Both the position numbers and the translations under genes were made by a program. Positions 33,428-46,281 of a DNA stretch of 64,000 bases are shown here, piece after piece. The DNA is from Larix kaempferi (lineage: Eukaryota; Streptophyta; Pinopsida; Pinales; Pinaceae), in NCBI GenBank assembly GCA_027924585.1, contig BSBM01001383.1, forward strand, positions 2,194,001-2,258,000, read 5' to 3'. Each line of letters starts with the position of its first letter. Positions within the stretch are counted from its first letter, which is position 1. A model generated the notes under the pieces. That model searched no databases. It was given only the letters and a program-made list of their open reading frames with translations, and was not told the DNA's origin.

Positions 33428-33770
33428 TTAGTATTTGTTAATCGAGAAATATCCCCTCATTGGCATGGATTTTGGCCATCCTGTTATCAATAATATTCCA
33501 GTGATGGATTTCCTAAAAAGGGTTTTCATGGAGCTCTGAATTACCCTTTGCACATGAAAACCAAAACACTCTTGTTGAATTTTGTCAAATGTGGGCATCC
33601 TCTTAGTGATTTTATATGTTTTTCCAACTAGTCGACAATATACCTCAACTTCTACCTTATAATAACAGATGAGATTGTACTTAGGTTGCTCATGACATAG
33701 TCTGATCATATCATGTTGCTTAGCAACGTCCCAAGCCTTGGTGATTTGACAAACACTCCATTTTTTTATT
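33428..33770 (-). other. Unrecognised 93-codon ORF
   Basis: The minus-strand ORF starting MIRLCHEQPKYNLICYYKVE extends upstream without stop to about 33770. It has mixed, non-repetitive composition and a central segment TFDKIQQECFGFHVQRV. I do not recognise it. It may be an upstream part of LINE-C or a gene fragment. There is no sign of splicing. Confidence 0.3.
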
Positions 33771-34071
33771 CCCGGGTAGAATGTCCATACCTTATAATAT
33801 TGTAATTGATGGCCATTAATATCTCCTCTATAATTTGTTAAATAAATAAGAATAAAATTTTAAATAAATAAAAGTGATTAATTTATTATTATTTTTGGAT
33901 TCTCTTCAAACAATATTTTTTTTTTTACATTAATTATTAACATGAAAAATACAATATAAATTAATTAATTAAAATTTAGAAAATTCCATATTTCAATATG
34001 ACAATTAAAAAAATTAATAAAAACTAAAATTATAATTTTTTAAATAAAAATTAAAAAACATTTTTAATGAA

Positions 34072-34108
<37 letters not shown>

Positions 34109-35689
34109 GTTTCGTATCATTCATTTCAGAATATAAAAGCTCTTTATCAAGTGCAAACATTTTAAATTTTTGCTTTTTCATCCTCTTTGTTGACAATTTT
34201 TTCACTTCGCTTTTCTTTTCTATTTTTCTTTGTCCAAGATGAAATAAAAGTAGTTATAAAATCCCAATTTATGGAAATTAAGTTGAAAAGATAAAGGTTG
34301 ATAAGCCTTTACCAAATCGAGACCGTTTGGCTTAGTTAGGTTAACTCTGGATTTGATGAGACCTTTTAAGCCTAAAATTTCAAAGCATAAATTTTACAAG
34401 AATTGGGGCCTTAAGGTCTTTATGAAGAATTAGTTTAGAAAAGTCTTATTGGATTCAAAGATAAAGTTCGATAAGGCATTTTTTAAGTTATTGGGGATTT
34501 TGTTTACACTAGTTTGTAAAGTAAAACTATACATAATTTGAGCTTTTGAACGGGTTTTTTTAAGAATTTTTTTCTTAATATGAAAACATTTAATCGATAG
34601 GTTTTTAAATGATGATATGAACCCATGAATTAATACTATTTGAGAGAAAAACACATTTACACATATTTTCAATCTATTTTTTATGGATATATTAAAATAT
34701 CACTCATAAGTATTAGTTAGATGGACAATTACTAACTTGTTATGAAATAAATGAAAATATATGAGAAAGTATTTTTAGAAAAAAAAACACATTTTTTTTA
34801 ATGTATTTTTAGTTTATTTCATAATAGGTTTATTATAAGTATCAACATTAGGTACTTGTTAGATGCAGAATTCAATTAAGTTCTCAATGCCTATTTATGT
34901 TGGATATTTTTAATAAATCCATACATATATAAATTGAAAATACATGAAAACGAAAGTAGTTTTCTTTATTTTTCTCCATAATTCATGAATCCTAACTCTC
35001 ACGTTACTATTTTCCATAAGAGACCCATTTCAGACCACAAATCCCCGCTAATGATTTATTTACTCCACATCAAAGAGTCAAATGGATAAAAATTAAAATT
35101 AAAGATTGCTTTGTTGTAAATAGTCTATAACAATAACACAATGTAGCTTCTGTACTACTCTCCAAGGCAGTCTCCATGCCTCATGATGAAATCTATTTTT
35201 CATCTTATGTATTGTCTCAATGCATCAATTGTGGCAATTAAGGAAACCCATGATAATTAGAACCATATCTTTTACCTCATATGCAAGGCAACGGTTTTGT
35301 TAAGTATGTGAAGCTAACAAGCAAATGAATACCCATGATAGTAAATTCAATACCATATTTATTTTTACAAGAATGATTTAGGATTTTTTATATATAAATA
35401 TTTGTGGTAAACTGAACATTAGAGATTACAAGGATAACAAAGTTCAGAAAAATTCTTGCAAGTATGTTCCTGTAGACTATTTTCTCCCTTAGAAAACCAT
35501 TATAACATAACAAAAGGACTTCTGTATGATCAAACCTAGAGCTATACTTCTTAACAAAAGAACCAACTAATCGCATACCAAAAAGCATGCAACGAGATTT
35601 TAATTTTGTACTATAGAATTCCCACTATGTGCATTTGTCATGATGATGTCTTCTATTTTGGATTCCTAAGCTTGAGGGATTTCTTGATG
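33771..35689. other. AT-rich region without recognisable genes
   Basis: Very A+T-rich DNA with many runs of A and T and only short ORFs. I see no TE coding motif, LTR ends or inverted repeats apart from the (TA)n at 34075-34104. Confidence 0.5.
34075..34104. repeat. (TA)15 microsatellite
   Basis: An uninterrupted run of 15 TA units in AT-rich DNA. Confidence 0.97.
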
Positions 35690-36000
35690 TCCTTCAAAAT
35701 TCTACTTTTGCTTGTTGTACCATGGATTCTTTTACTCCTATTTCCCTAGCTAACCCAATTGACACGGGAGGAGGGGTTACTAAAGACTACGATATCCTTG
35801 CAAAGCCTAATATGATGTTATATTGCATTTCAAGGTCACTTCTCATCTTACTCATCCTCATATCCTATTGTTCAAGATGTTGTTCTAATTCCTCTTGTTT
35901 TATAGCTTGGGTTTCCATGTGCTTACTAAGATAGTTCATTGCTTGTTGCACCCCATGAATATGCCCTGAGAGATGCCTCAATACTCTCTTAACATCAATT
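35690..36000 (-). pseudogene. Possible retroelement gag-like coiled-coil remnant
   Basis: The minus strand reads HIHGVQQAMNYLSKHMETQA, then IKQEELEQHLEQ, stop, DMRMSKMRSDLEMQ and further residues. This charged helical stretch resembles N-terminal gag segments of plant gypsy elements. There is no diagnostic motif, so the call is tentative. Confidence 0.3.
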
Positions 36001-36599
36001 GAAGTTAATCCTTGGCATTCCACCAAATCCTAACCAATTTTCTATTTCTACATAACTGAATGGAAGAAACAAATATGCTACATGACTCACCAAGAATTTA
36101 TTTAGAGGTACTTTATAAACTAAGAAACGAACAAGAGTAGGCACTTGAAGCCAGGGAAATTTTTAGGGGCGAAATTTTTCCAATTGACTATCTTTTGGGC
36201 ATTTTTTCAAAAAATAAATTTGCTATTTGGTCATTTTTAGTCTCTAAAATCGCCTATATTTACATAAAATATGTTTTTTTATCATAATATTCGCCAAACT
36301 TTACAATTTCAGTAGTAAATTATATGTTTCATATTTGATATTCGTCTACCAATTTATATATGTGTTTTTTGCAATCCAAAATAATCGCCTATAATACTAT
36401 ACTTAAGTATACTTTTATAACCCTTAAAAAATACCTTGCTTGAAGCGATTTTTTGTAACTGATTTGCATTCAAGGAAAGGTATTATGATGTCTAAGAATG
36501 CAAAAACTAGAGATTACCCCAAATTCATTCCAAACTTATATCACTTCTCTATGATAAACTGTTGACACATTGTCACTGATTTTCCATTGCACTAAAGCA
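36001..36599. other. No recognisable feature
   Basis: AT-rich, no ORF of interest, no clear repeat ends. Confidence 0.5.
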
Positions 36600-36889
36600 T
36601 ACGAAATAGGTTGTTAAAGATAAAATTCACTGTAATACAAGAGCCAAGGCTTGAAAAATATCCTGCCTTCGAGTGGGACTTCCATTACTTCTTTCCTTAA
36701 ATTTGAACCATGCCAAAATAAATGCAAATATGTGGGAGGATTGGAGGCATAGGAGGGAGTTAATACTCCTCCCTTAAATCTCAATCTAGTTGTCTTGATG
36801 ACTGCCACTTGGATAACATGCTTGATTTTGTATATTTGAGAGTGGAGGCTCTCATTCCTTTGATTCACTTTGCTCATCATTGATTACAT

Positions 36890-39003
36890 GAAAAACATTA
36901 AAACCAAGGGACTAGGAGGTCCAAGCTTGGCTTAGAGGCCCCTCGTTTTCTTTCATCATTCCTTTGCTCAAATTGACTATTGTATTCACCATTTTTTTTG
37001 CATGGTGATTGTTTTTCTCTTTGAATATGGTAGACAAAGGCTACATCGAGAGAGGTAAATAGATATAGGATTCTCAATAAAAACCGAGACAATATTGAAT
37101 CCTTTACCACCATTTTTTTTCTTGATTAATATTATAACCAAGGACAATTCTCCAAATATCATTGCATTCTTGATTTGAAAAGAGTGGAGAGTTATAATCC
37201 CATGACATCGACCATGTATCTCTACTTGGTTGTTGGTAATTATCCCAATTCCCAAGCAAATGTTGCAACTTGGTTTCCTTCATGTCCATATAGGACCACT
37301 CCCCAGGATGCTGCCATCCCTGGGATTCCCTTACAAGCTCCATCAAAAAGTAATTTAATGTTCTTCTGATTCTCTAACCATTTCTTGAAATCTTGATTCT
37401 TAAGTACTATGTGCAAGCTTTTATAAGATTTTGTTTTCCTAAATATGATTTTGGACTAAAGGGGTTTTCCTTGAAGAATTTTGCTAACCCATATATTTTC
37501 TTGAGTGTTAAGATATTCCCTCTCTAAGTTTAGGTTTTCTCTAATTTTGAAGGTCTCAAACATTAGTAATTTTTCCTTCATAGCTTCTTGACTTGGTATT
37601 GTTTCCTCTCCATTTAATATGATTTTATTGCTAGATAACCATGTTTTCCAATATTTATACTTTGGAAGGGCCATCCACACTATGCACAAGCCTGGTTTTT
37701 TATAAAGAGTGCCAAGATAATAAAAAATCCATTTTACAAAAATTTCACTCCATGTATTAGGAATGGAAATTCCATGTTCCAAATTTGAAGTAACTATGCT
37801 CCAAACTTGTTGAGTGAAGGTGCACTCTGTGAACAAATGAGGTAGGTTTCCATTTCATTTTACATAAGGTGCAAATCGATGGGCATTGGATGCCCCTCTT
37901 TTCCAAGTTTTCCCATGAAATAAAATCCAACATAAGTCATTAATCTTCAGTAGATCATCAAGTTGCCATACCATTTTCCATATATTTGATTTGGGAGGTA
38001 AAATGAAGGAGTTTAGAAGGGCCTTGTATCTTTCTTTGACTAAATGCATCCTTGATCCATCTTTGCATCCTCATTTATCCTTGGTTAAGAGGCATAACGA
38101 TGTTACGCCATGGAGATGGGATATATGCAAACCATAGAGGGGACATAGATGAGGCGGAAGTTCTAGCCGCTTCCAACCATTCAAATGTCCTCCAGAGTCC
38201 CACATAGACAAATTGATGGCATAATGGTGTATCCCTAGGCCAAAATCCAGTATTTAAGTTCATGTAGATCACTGATACAAGATCCAATTTAGCTTGTCCT
38301 AGATTATTATTTTCTAAGGACTTCCAAAGTTTCCATATACTTGAACCTTTTGTTGTGACAATCTCTTTATCTAGACTTGATTTTTAGGGAGGACTAAAAT
38401 ATTTGTTGACCAATATATCTTTCTGCCATTATTTTTTCTCCAAGACTCTTCTCCAAATTATTTCCCCCCCATTTCTTAATTATTGGCCTTGGGTATTTAA
38501 TTCCTATTTGTCCATGTTCTTTGAATACCCTTACTATTTCCCATTTTACCAAGTGAAACTTTTTTGTATTAGTCTTTCCTCCTTGCCACAAGAAACATCT
38601 AGTCTGTTTACAGATATGAGCCATTATACCTATTGGATCAAGCATAGATGATAATTGAAACAATGGGAGAGAATAGGGTACCATCTTAATCAAAATGATT
38701 TCTTGGCAGGATTTAACCATTGTGCCTCCATGCTTGGATTGTTTCGTTGATCTTTTGAACTATTTGCAGCCAATCAATTAATTTTGCATGTTTTAAAGCT
38801 ATTGTAACTCGTAGATATTTAAAGTATTATCATTTTGAATCTTGAACAAAGCCAATAATGTGATAGATCCAATGTCTTATGACTGAGGAGATATTCCACA
38901 CTAAAACTTGACTTTCCCATTATTTATCAGCTCTTTAGAGGCATTCAAGAATTGATATAAGACTTTATTAAATATGGAATCTAGTACTGTATAATCTACT
39001 CCT
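36890..39003 (-). pseudogene. LINE-E ORF2 distal part: RT thumb, zinc-finger-like region, RNase H
   Basis: From right to left: the sequence after the RT active site (YDTLLLGVDYTVLDSIFNKV), SCQEIILIKMVPYSLPLFQL and CFLWQGGKTNTKKFHLVKW (38720-38394), then a zf-RVT-like region (LFTECTFTQQVWSIVTSNLE, 37836-37456) and an RNase H split by stops. Each piece matches in order the LINE-A counterpart (CLEIRKFLWQGGKT, LFLDCKYSKQVWNLVLG, FFDGASKGN). Confidence 0.75.
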
Positions 39004-39022
39004 AATAACAAAGTGTCATATA
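39004..39022. repeat. Left copy of LINE-D target-site duplication
   Basis: The 19-bp sequence AATAACAAAGTGTCATATA is repeated exactly at 40818-40836. It lies in the codons of the LINE-E RT active site. Confidence 0.93.
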
Positions 39023-40817
39023 GGGGTGGTAGGTGTAGGGGTATCCTAATTGATCTCGATGGAATTCAACAAAGCAACTACACATGGGGTACTTTAGGAA
39101 AATCCTCCAACAACCAAGTAGAGGCATATGCACTCCTACAAGGAATCAGGGTTTCCTCTTCATTAAGAGTAAGGAGACTTATGGTGTTTAGAGACACTGC
39201 CATGATCATATGTCATATGCACTTACATTCTTCCCCAGGGATAGAGCCCTAACACAAATTGTTAAGATAATTCAAAAAGAAATGCAAGGTATTGAGGATT
39301 TTTGCTTCTACCACATTATGTGTTCCCTCAAATCCAATGGAAATCATCTTGCCAACTTATCCATTGGGTTGGATGAAGGTATACTAAAAAATACGGGGCA
39401 TCCCCACCCCCTAATCCTCATTAAATATCATGAATTCTCATTTAAAACTCATGAATAAAAATAACTCAGTGGGAGGGCCACATTGCATTGGTGTTATTGC
39501 TCATAAGAGATTGAGGGATGATGCATTTAGGATAGCTTTGACTTCACACATGCTACAGGATCTACTTGAATTAGATTATCCACTGGTGGGTTTATTTAGT
39601 TTAGATGCATTTGGGATTTCGCTCCACAATCAGTTCTGCATGTGGCCATTGGTGGTTAAAACTACTTGTTTTTATGTTACTCAACTCTCTAGGTCAGTGG
39701 GTTTCATCCCTAATTGATGCTAGTTTAAATGCCTTTATCGTTATATGCATTATTTATTTGGGATTTTGCCACATAGTTCTCCTTGTGTATGGTTTTTGGT
39801 GGTTAATATTATATGGTTTTAAGCTTTTACTAATATCTCTAGGTTAGTGGGTTTCATGTCCAATTTCTCCTTGTTTATGGGATTCTATATTTACAATCAT
39901 TGGTTTGAGAATGATGTGTTTTGAGGGTCTTCGACCCTAGTTGATTTCCTTGGACACCTATAGGTTATCTCTCTTTGTAGCATTCATAGTTAGTATTTTG
40001 AAAATTGGCTTTACTCTAATCATTCAAGTGAGGTAGTGGCTTTCCTCAATTCTAAGGGCCTTTTTTTGTTGGGGTTTTAGATCCTTAGCTACCAATATTG
40101 GGTATTGTTTCTCACCTTGACTTGGGGGGGTATTGTAGCTTGCAATATGAATGATAACCACCCTACTTTTCAAAGGGACATTCAAGAGTTGAGGAGGCTC
40201 ATGTGACGTCAGGAGGACCTTATCAAAGGACATAACACCTAAATTTTTATGTCATGAATAAGACCACGAACTTGAGCATCTACATGCTTCCCAAAATTGA
40301 AATAACAATGAGCATTATATTACAATAGAAAAAGAAAATTGAAAACCTTGAAGAGGAACGTGTCGGTTGGAAGCAATGGTTCATGAGCTTAGTAAAGGAT
40401 CCTCCTTTACTTTTTCAAATCATGTCTTAGTGGGTTCCCTTCTAGTGACAAAAGGTGAAGAGGAAATGGTATATCATCCTTGAGATGACATGGACGTGGA
40501 CAATATGGAAGTATACCCACCCAGGGAGGCCTAGGATTATGCAATAAACATATTTTCCTTCTCTTATTTTGTTTTTCTATGTTCTATAAATGTTTGTTGC
40601 TTGTAGTATTCTTTGTTGGGGTATACACTACCAATAGTACCTTATTTTGTTATGTAAAATAAGTCACTAATTTTTATACGATAAGATACTTAAGCTTGAT
40701 AGGAGAAAAATATTTTTGGAATCGATGTTCTCTCCTTCTCATTTTATGTTACCTTTTTGTTAAGCTATGCTACAACACCCTTTAATACAAATTATAAACT
40801 ATTTTTGTTTTTAAAAA
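39023..40817 (+). mobile_element. LINE-D: 5'-truncated LINE 3' fragment
   Basis: About 1.8 kb between perfect 19-bp target-site duplications, ending in a short A-run (40813-40819). It begins inside RNase H (GILIDLDGIQQSNYTWGTLG, SSNNQVEAYALLQGIRV, LMVFRDTAMIICHMH, SNGNHLANLS) and continues as a long 3' region without conserved ORFs. Orientation is opposite to its host LINE-E. Confidence 0.9.
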
Positions 40818-40826
40818 AATAACAAA

Positions 40827-42725
40827 GTGTCATATATGAATCAAGCATGATTGATTGACTTGGTCCCCAAGATGATGGAGATTCCTTCAAGCTATCTCTC
40901 CTAGTATTCTTTTTCTAGTTTCCTTATTAGAGTTTCTACCATAATGATATATAGTAAAAGGGATAAAGTGAATCATGTCCTTATTCCTCTTAAGCATTGG
41001 AAAAATCTGTAGGTCTATCATTGATAAGAGGTGCCACCCAAAGGTAGACAATGTAAGTTTTGATCCATTGGATGAACTTTATTGAAAATATAAATAGATT
41101 TAAGACAACAAAAATAAAGGAATTCCTAATTCTATCAATTGCATTAGTAAGATCTATTTTGATAACCATACCTTTCTCTTCCTGTTTTTTACTAGAGTGA
41201 ATTGCTTCTTGGACAAGGATGAAGTTATATGAGATTTGTCTTTTCTCTAAGAAACCCCCTTAGTTTTCTGAAATTAACTCCGTTATAATCCTTTTACTCT
41301 GTTGGTTAGAATTTTGTACAATAAGCTACAAAGGGAGATAGGCCTAAATATGGAAAAGAAAAAATGTATCACTTCCTTAGGCATGGGGGTTATGAATGTT
41401 GAATTCGTAGCACCTCCCATTTTTTCTCTTCCTCTTGTCTAATTAGGCATTCTTGTTAAATTATGATTAATAACATATCGCCAAGCTTTGAAGAAATGTA
41501 TGGAAAAACCATTTGGGCCTATGCTTTATCAAGATCCAACCCCCAAACTACCTCTATAGTTTCCTCCTTCAATATCTCTGTCTCTCTTGCATGCAAATAT
41601 CCTCATTGCTGATAGATTTTGGGACCTCCTACAACATTTCATCAAAACATGTTTGTGAAAAATTATTGGTTTATGTGTAAATCTCTTTGAAGTGATCATG
41701 TGATGCCTTTTTTCTCACCTCAAAATCATCAATATTTATTCCATTATCCTTTTTAATTTCTTTCATATTATGTATATATGTCTCCCTTGACTTGCTTGTG
41801 AAAGTAATATGTGTTATTGTATGCAAATTTTATCCATATACTCCTTGAATTCAACCTCCATGTTTCTTCTTCTTGTTGATGAACCTTGTGCAACCTTTGA
41901 ATCAATCTTTGTTCTTCCTTAATGTCCAACAATCACTTCCTTGCTTTTGATTGATGTTTGCAATTCAATGAGATTCTCTTAGACCTATTTTTTCTCCTTT
42001 TTCGAGGTTTTGTATGATGTCTTTGCCCATTCTTTCCACGTAGTCTTAAACAATATAAGCTTAAATTCCCAGATGAAATATGGAGATCCCAAAATATTTG
42101 TGTTCCATTTTTCTTGGATGATTTCCATCACTCCTTTTTCTTGTAGCCACAAGGGTTTGAATCGAAAATAAATGCGACCGAAGTTTTCCCGAGGAAGAAT
42201 AACAAAAATTTGTGTTTGTGATTAGATATACATAATGGAATGATACAAGAGCTGATGAAGCTACCTTCCAATATGAAAGAACCATAAATCAAGAATCAAT
42301 ATAGTATCATCGCTACATCCCCAGGTCCAATTTGTTTATTAGTCCAAGTGTATTTACCCCTATTGAAAAAAAACATCCGTGAGGTCCTCTACTTCTTCCC
42401 TAAATTAATATTGGACAATGGATCCTCCTCATGTCTCTCTTTGCATAATAGTAACATTAAAGTCACCTCCTACTATGATTCATTGTTCTCTTCCTTTCTC
42501 TATCAAGACTTCAAAGGATTTTCAAAAATATAATTTATCCCCATATTGTACAGGTGAGTACACATTGCAAACTCTTAAAAATTCCTTCATGATTTTATTT
42601 TCTAGATCAATCATAAGTCAATGCTAGGTGAAACTTTATTCTTTCTTTTGAAAAACATTATTGTCCCAAATGGTACATTTACCCCCTGATAAGATAGGAA
42701 GTCCTTGGACAGCTAATCTTTTGTT
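40827..42725 (-). pseudogene. LINE-E ORF2 proximal part: endonuclease and RT
   Basis: The minus strand from 42725: endonuclease pieces FLRVCNVYSPVQYGDKLYF, WIIVGGDFNVTI (with a break), KYTWTNKQIGPGDVAM, FILEGSFISSCIIPL; then the linker WLQEKGVMEIIQEKWNTNIL; then RT pieces such as FIKWIKTYIVYLWVAPLIND. It ends at INHA-stop-FIYDTLLLG, where the expected FADD box is mutated and LINE-D has inserted. Several stops and shifts. Confidence 0.7.
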
Positions 42726-44048
42726 GATCCGATGTTTTTTTCATAGGGATTCCTTTGCTAGATGATCCCTATCCCCTACTCAACTCGTTATCCCCCTCAG
42801 GACTCCCTACGCAAAATCCTCAGTGCTTCCTAGTCGACCACCTCCCATTTCAAATAATCTTAAAGGTTCCCCTGATCCAACCACACTATGTCAACGACGA
42901 TATAGGATGTCAAACTACATCAAGAATCATAGCTTATAAATGAAGGTGGTTGTGGATCCAAACCTCCTCAAGGACAAGGTAATATTATACAAAAAAAACC
43001 CTAATTGGAAAATTTCATGCTCGGAGGTTTTTTGAACCAGATTTCAAAATCTAGGTAAAACAAACCTTGGAACATTCTCTGGGCTATATGCCTTTGACCC
43101 ATGTGGGGGCCTAAGGTTATATCACTTTTTTTTTCAATTCCGAAGAGGATCAATTGAAAATTGCCATGGATGGGCCATGGTTTTGGAGAAAATCCGCACT
43201 TTCGTTGTTCATATGGCATGCAGGGTTTGATCCCATATGGGAAAGGATTCATACACTATATTTTTGGGTTAAACTCTCATTCCTCCTAATCGAATTTTGT
43301 GACAATAAGGTTTTCAATATTATAGGTGAATCCCTTGGCACTTTTCTCAAGGTCGATCCAGAGACGGTGTCCAAATCCAACACATTAGTCATGTCAATTT
43401 GTGTAGAGATGGACATCGCTCAAGGATTTCTAGATGTGATAATGATCGAAAAAGGAGAACATCACTACATTCAAACCTTGGATTAAAAAAATGCTCGTTT
43501 AGGAGTACAAACTGTAGATCCCATGGACACTTGAAGATAAATTTCCCTCATAATAATAAAATAGAAGAAGCAGGAGGTACACATTTGGTCATGATCCCTT
43601 TTGATTTCGGAACAAACTCACTCAAATGTTCAAAAGAGGAAATATCATAGGAGGAGATAGATTTAGAGAAGATATGCCCACTCTAGACTCAACAAAGAAT
43701 TTTAAAAATTCAGAAGTATGATTTTAGAAAAAATTAAAGTTCCGAAGGAGAAAATCCTATCCTCTCGATGTTATCCTATACCCCCCCAAGATCGTAGATG
43801 TTCAAAAGGGAAAGCACCTGAATATGTGTTTAGAGAGGAAATCCCAATATAGTCTCCACTTACTCCACCTATTTTTCTAGTTGGCAGTGATTCACCAACC
43901 CCCCCTCTCCAAGAAAAATTCATGGGGTAAATAGAGGACCCCCCCTTTAATGGATCAAGAGAGGATACATCTAACAACTCTTATTTAGGGCCATCGATAT
44001 AAAAAATATACTTAACCCGCTCGTAGACACAAGTCTCTATTGAAAAAG
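42726..44048 (+). pseudogene. LINE-F ORF1: DUF4283-like plus degenerate zinc knuckle
   Basis: An N-terminal region (LPTQNPQCFLVDHLPFQ) leads to KIAMDGPWFWRKSALSLFIW, HAGFDPIWERIHTLYFWVKL, FNIIGESLGTFLKVDPET and VMSICVEMDIAQGFLDVIMI, a clear plant LINE ORF1/DUF4283 pattern. A knuckle-like STNCRSHGHLKINF follows, in which the first and last Cys of CX2CX4HX4C are replaced by Ser and Phe. The 43154-43486 stretch is open; elsewhere there are frameshifts. Confidence 0.75.
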
Positions 44049-45081
44049 CACGGGGGCTTCACTCAATAAACTGCTATCATAGCACGTTCATTCGTGGCAT
44101 ATGAAACAATACCCCTAATTTCACTAAATATTGGAAAATACCTTCCAAAATCATTTTTTTAACCCCCTCCCAAAATGCCTTCCCAATTTAAACAAACCCC
44201 TATTTTCACTAGATATTGTATGTATCAATTTTTTCATTAACATTTTTTATACCCCTTTATATTTCTACCTACTATATTGATATGATACCCCTCTTATGAC
44301 CCCACATGCATTCTACAATGCACCTTGCTTCTTTCGATGTATATTGTGGATGCACATTACTTCACCCACAATGCAATTACTCAACCACATATCATTATTA
44401 ATTGCAACATCTAATGGTCTAATGAAGAGATAGGAGATCACTTCTTTTATGTCACTAGAGACAATGCACATAGTACAACATTTAGATTGCATGTTGCAGT
44501 TCCCCAATCGCTGACTAAGCCTGTTGTGGGCTAGGTATCCAAGCCCCTAGGGCCTGTAACAAGATCTAGGAGGCTGAATAAATCTACCAAGGCCTGTATT
44601 AGGCACGAGTGGTTGGGTATTCAAGCCCCCAAGGCCTATCGAGGGCCTATAACAGGCCCTAGAGGCTTAGAGCCTCCCAAGGCTATTGGTAACAACTGGC
44701 TGAGTGTTATTGGTAAAAATTGGCTTTCAATGAACACTGTCTCTCGACTATGATCGACTGCAAACCCACTTCACCACGAAACCCTTGGCCTCAAGCATGC
44801 CTCAAGACGTGATTTCCCTGCGTACTAGTAAGCCCGAGCCTTGCCTCAACCCGATTTCTCATCCAAGCGTGATCCTGCCATCTCCTTTTGGAGGATATTT
44901 GTCAATCCGCCCATATAAAAAAGACCCCAAAGTATTTTTGTATTGTTACATTAAATAAAAAAACCCTTTGCCCCTTAATATATAAGCAATATAATTTTTA
45001 GGTTTTCATGAAAATTTAATACCGCAATATGAATGAACGTGATATTATATTGCCATCTAGTGAAGCCCCCGTGTGAAAAAG
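44041..45081. mobile_element. hAT-like non-autonomous DNA transposon
   Basis: The element body 44049-45073 (1025 bp) has perfect 15-bp terminal inverted repeats, CACGGGGGCTTCACT and AGTGAAGCCCCCGTG. An 8-bp duplication TGAAAAAG flanks it (44041-44048 and 45074-45081). An 8-bp TSD with termini CA...TG is the hallmark of hAT elements. No transposase ORF is present. Internal imperfect repeats (AAGCCCC then AGGCCT) lie at 44529-44670. Removing it reconnects LINE-F ORF1. Confidence 0.85.
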
Positions 45082-45269
45082 CAAGTGGGATCTCTATCAT
45101 GTCAAGAACTACAAACATGGCTGGAAGAGGAAGAAGGTATTTCATGGAGAAGGAGAAGACAAAAGTGGAAAAGGAGGTGCAATATAGCCTTCAGCAAACC
45201 ATTCATAGGTTCCTTATAAAATCATCCCCCAAGAAGGTTAAGAAATTATTGTTTTCTCCCACAATATGA
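45082..45269 (+). pseudogene. LINE-F ORF1 C-terminus
   Basis: Open frame after the DNA element: SRTTNMAGRGRRYFMEKEKT, then KVEKEVQYSLQQTIHRFLIK and KVKKLLFSPTI, stop. The basic, helical tail followed closely by ORF2 fits plant LINE ORF1 ends. Confidence 0.6.
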
Positions 45270-46130
45270 GATGCATAGGGATGGACTCTAAGCAAATATC
45301 CCTAAAAGTGTTGGTATTCAAGAATATCCCCTCCATCATATACATACATGAGACCATGTGCACTATTGAATCCTCTATTAATATTCTCAAAAATGTCTTC
45401 CTAACTGGCAATTCATCTCTTTAGATGTTGATGGGCACTTAGGCAAGATGACTCTAGGTTGGGATACATCCCTCCATATACATCTTCGGTTTGTACCCCT
45501 CTGATTACATTTGTCATCATGTTTTTCAAAATACCTAAATTGTACAGTGGACCTACTGAATGTATACCCTCCCTCTCATAGTCAGAAAGAATTTTGGGAG
45601 GATCTCTTCACCTCACATATACCTTCCCTTTCCCAAATTATCCTAGGAGGGGAACTAAATTTTACTGTCCACCCATCCGAGTTCTACAGCTCCTTGGAAA
45701 TGAAAGACCCACTTGTGAATCTCTTCTCTCATCACTTGACCACCTCCCTCCTTTTGGATATCAAACCTAACTATTCAGGCCACACATGGAAAAATCATCG
45801 AGTTGGATGTCAACATATCTCAAAAAGGATGGATCATTTTCTTATAAAGGATTCCATGTTTCTTACCCTAAGTGCCTACCACTACTCTATCTTTAATATT
45901 GTGCAATCGGATCATCCTTCGATCCTCTTGGAGCTCTCTCTCCCTTCTGATAAACCCCCTACCTCTTTTAAACTCATCCCCCATTGGTCCACTTATGATA
46001 CACTTCATTTCTTGGTATCCTAAAATTGGACCCTGTTCGACAAGGACGGTGAGGAGATGGCCATGAAAAACCTCCAAGAAAAACAAGTTATACAACTTGA
46101 TGAGAATTTTATACTCAAAACGAGAACTCT
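45270..46130 (+). pseudogene. LINE-F ORF2 endonuclease
   Basis: The stretch at 45511-46023 is open and reads an AP-endonuclease-like (EEP) domain: LLNVYPPSHSQKEFWEDLF, SLSQIILGGELNFTV (the usual GGDFN has Glu for Asp), LLLDIKPNYSGHTWKN, ISKRMDHFLI and NIVQSDHPSILLEL (SDH motif). Upstream, frames with stops read TLGWDTSLHIHL. It ends where RT should begin. Confidence 0.85.
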
Positions 46131-46141
46131 AGCCATAAAAA

Positions 46142-46281
46142 CTCATACTTTTTCATAAAAAACAACCCCAAATAAAAAAGTGGCGCTAACTCACACTTTT
46201 GCATAAAAAACAACCCCAAATAAAAAAGTGGCGCTAACTCATACTTTTTCATAAAAAACAACCCCAAATAAAAAAGTGGCA
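46142..46281. repeat. 48-bp tandem repeat, three copies
   Basis: Three near-identical 48-bp units, each with CTCATACTTTTTCATA and AAAAAAGTGGCGCTAA. The third is cut at AAGTGGCACTA and followed by an imperfect palindrome around 46275-46303. The minus-strand ORF here is only the repeat translated. Confidence 0.9.

Larger units (their letters stand above)
36600..42725 (-). mobile_element. LINE-E: decayed LINE interrupted by LINE-D
   Basis: The minus strand runs endonuclease C-terminus (about 42725), RT, zinc-finger-like region, RNase H and a 3' end near 36600. It is split by LINE-D at 39023-40817. The RNase H lies at 37375-36890 (LLFDGACKGIPGMAASWGVV, then FLLRILYLFTSLDVAFVYHI and QREK). It is much more degraded than LINE-A and belongs to a different lineage. 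The exact 3' end and TSD were not identified. Confidence 0.75.
42726..46130 (+). mobile_element. LINE-F: plus-strand LINE, ORF1 and endonuclease, interrupted by hAT-like element
   Basis: A plus-strand LINE starts head-to-head with LINE-E near 42726. ORF1 (DUF4283 and degenerate zinc knuckle) runs to 44048, resumes after the DNA element at 45082 and ends at 45269. ORF2 endonuclease follows to about 46130. RT is absent, so the element lost its 3' part rather than its 5' part, which is unusual for LINEs and suggests a later deletion. Confidence 0.75.

Noticed and set aside
33428-33770. Host protein-coding exon
   Set aside because: No recognisable family, no clear splice context, and it lies next to LINE-C; kept only as an unrecognised ORF.
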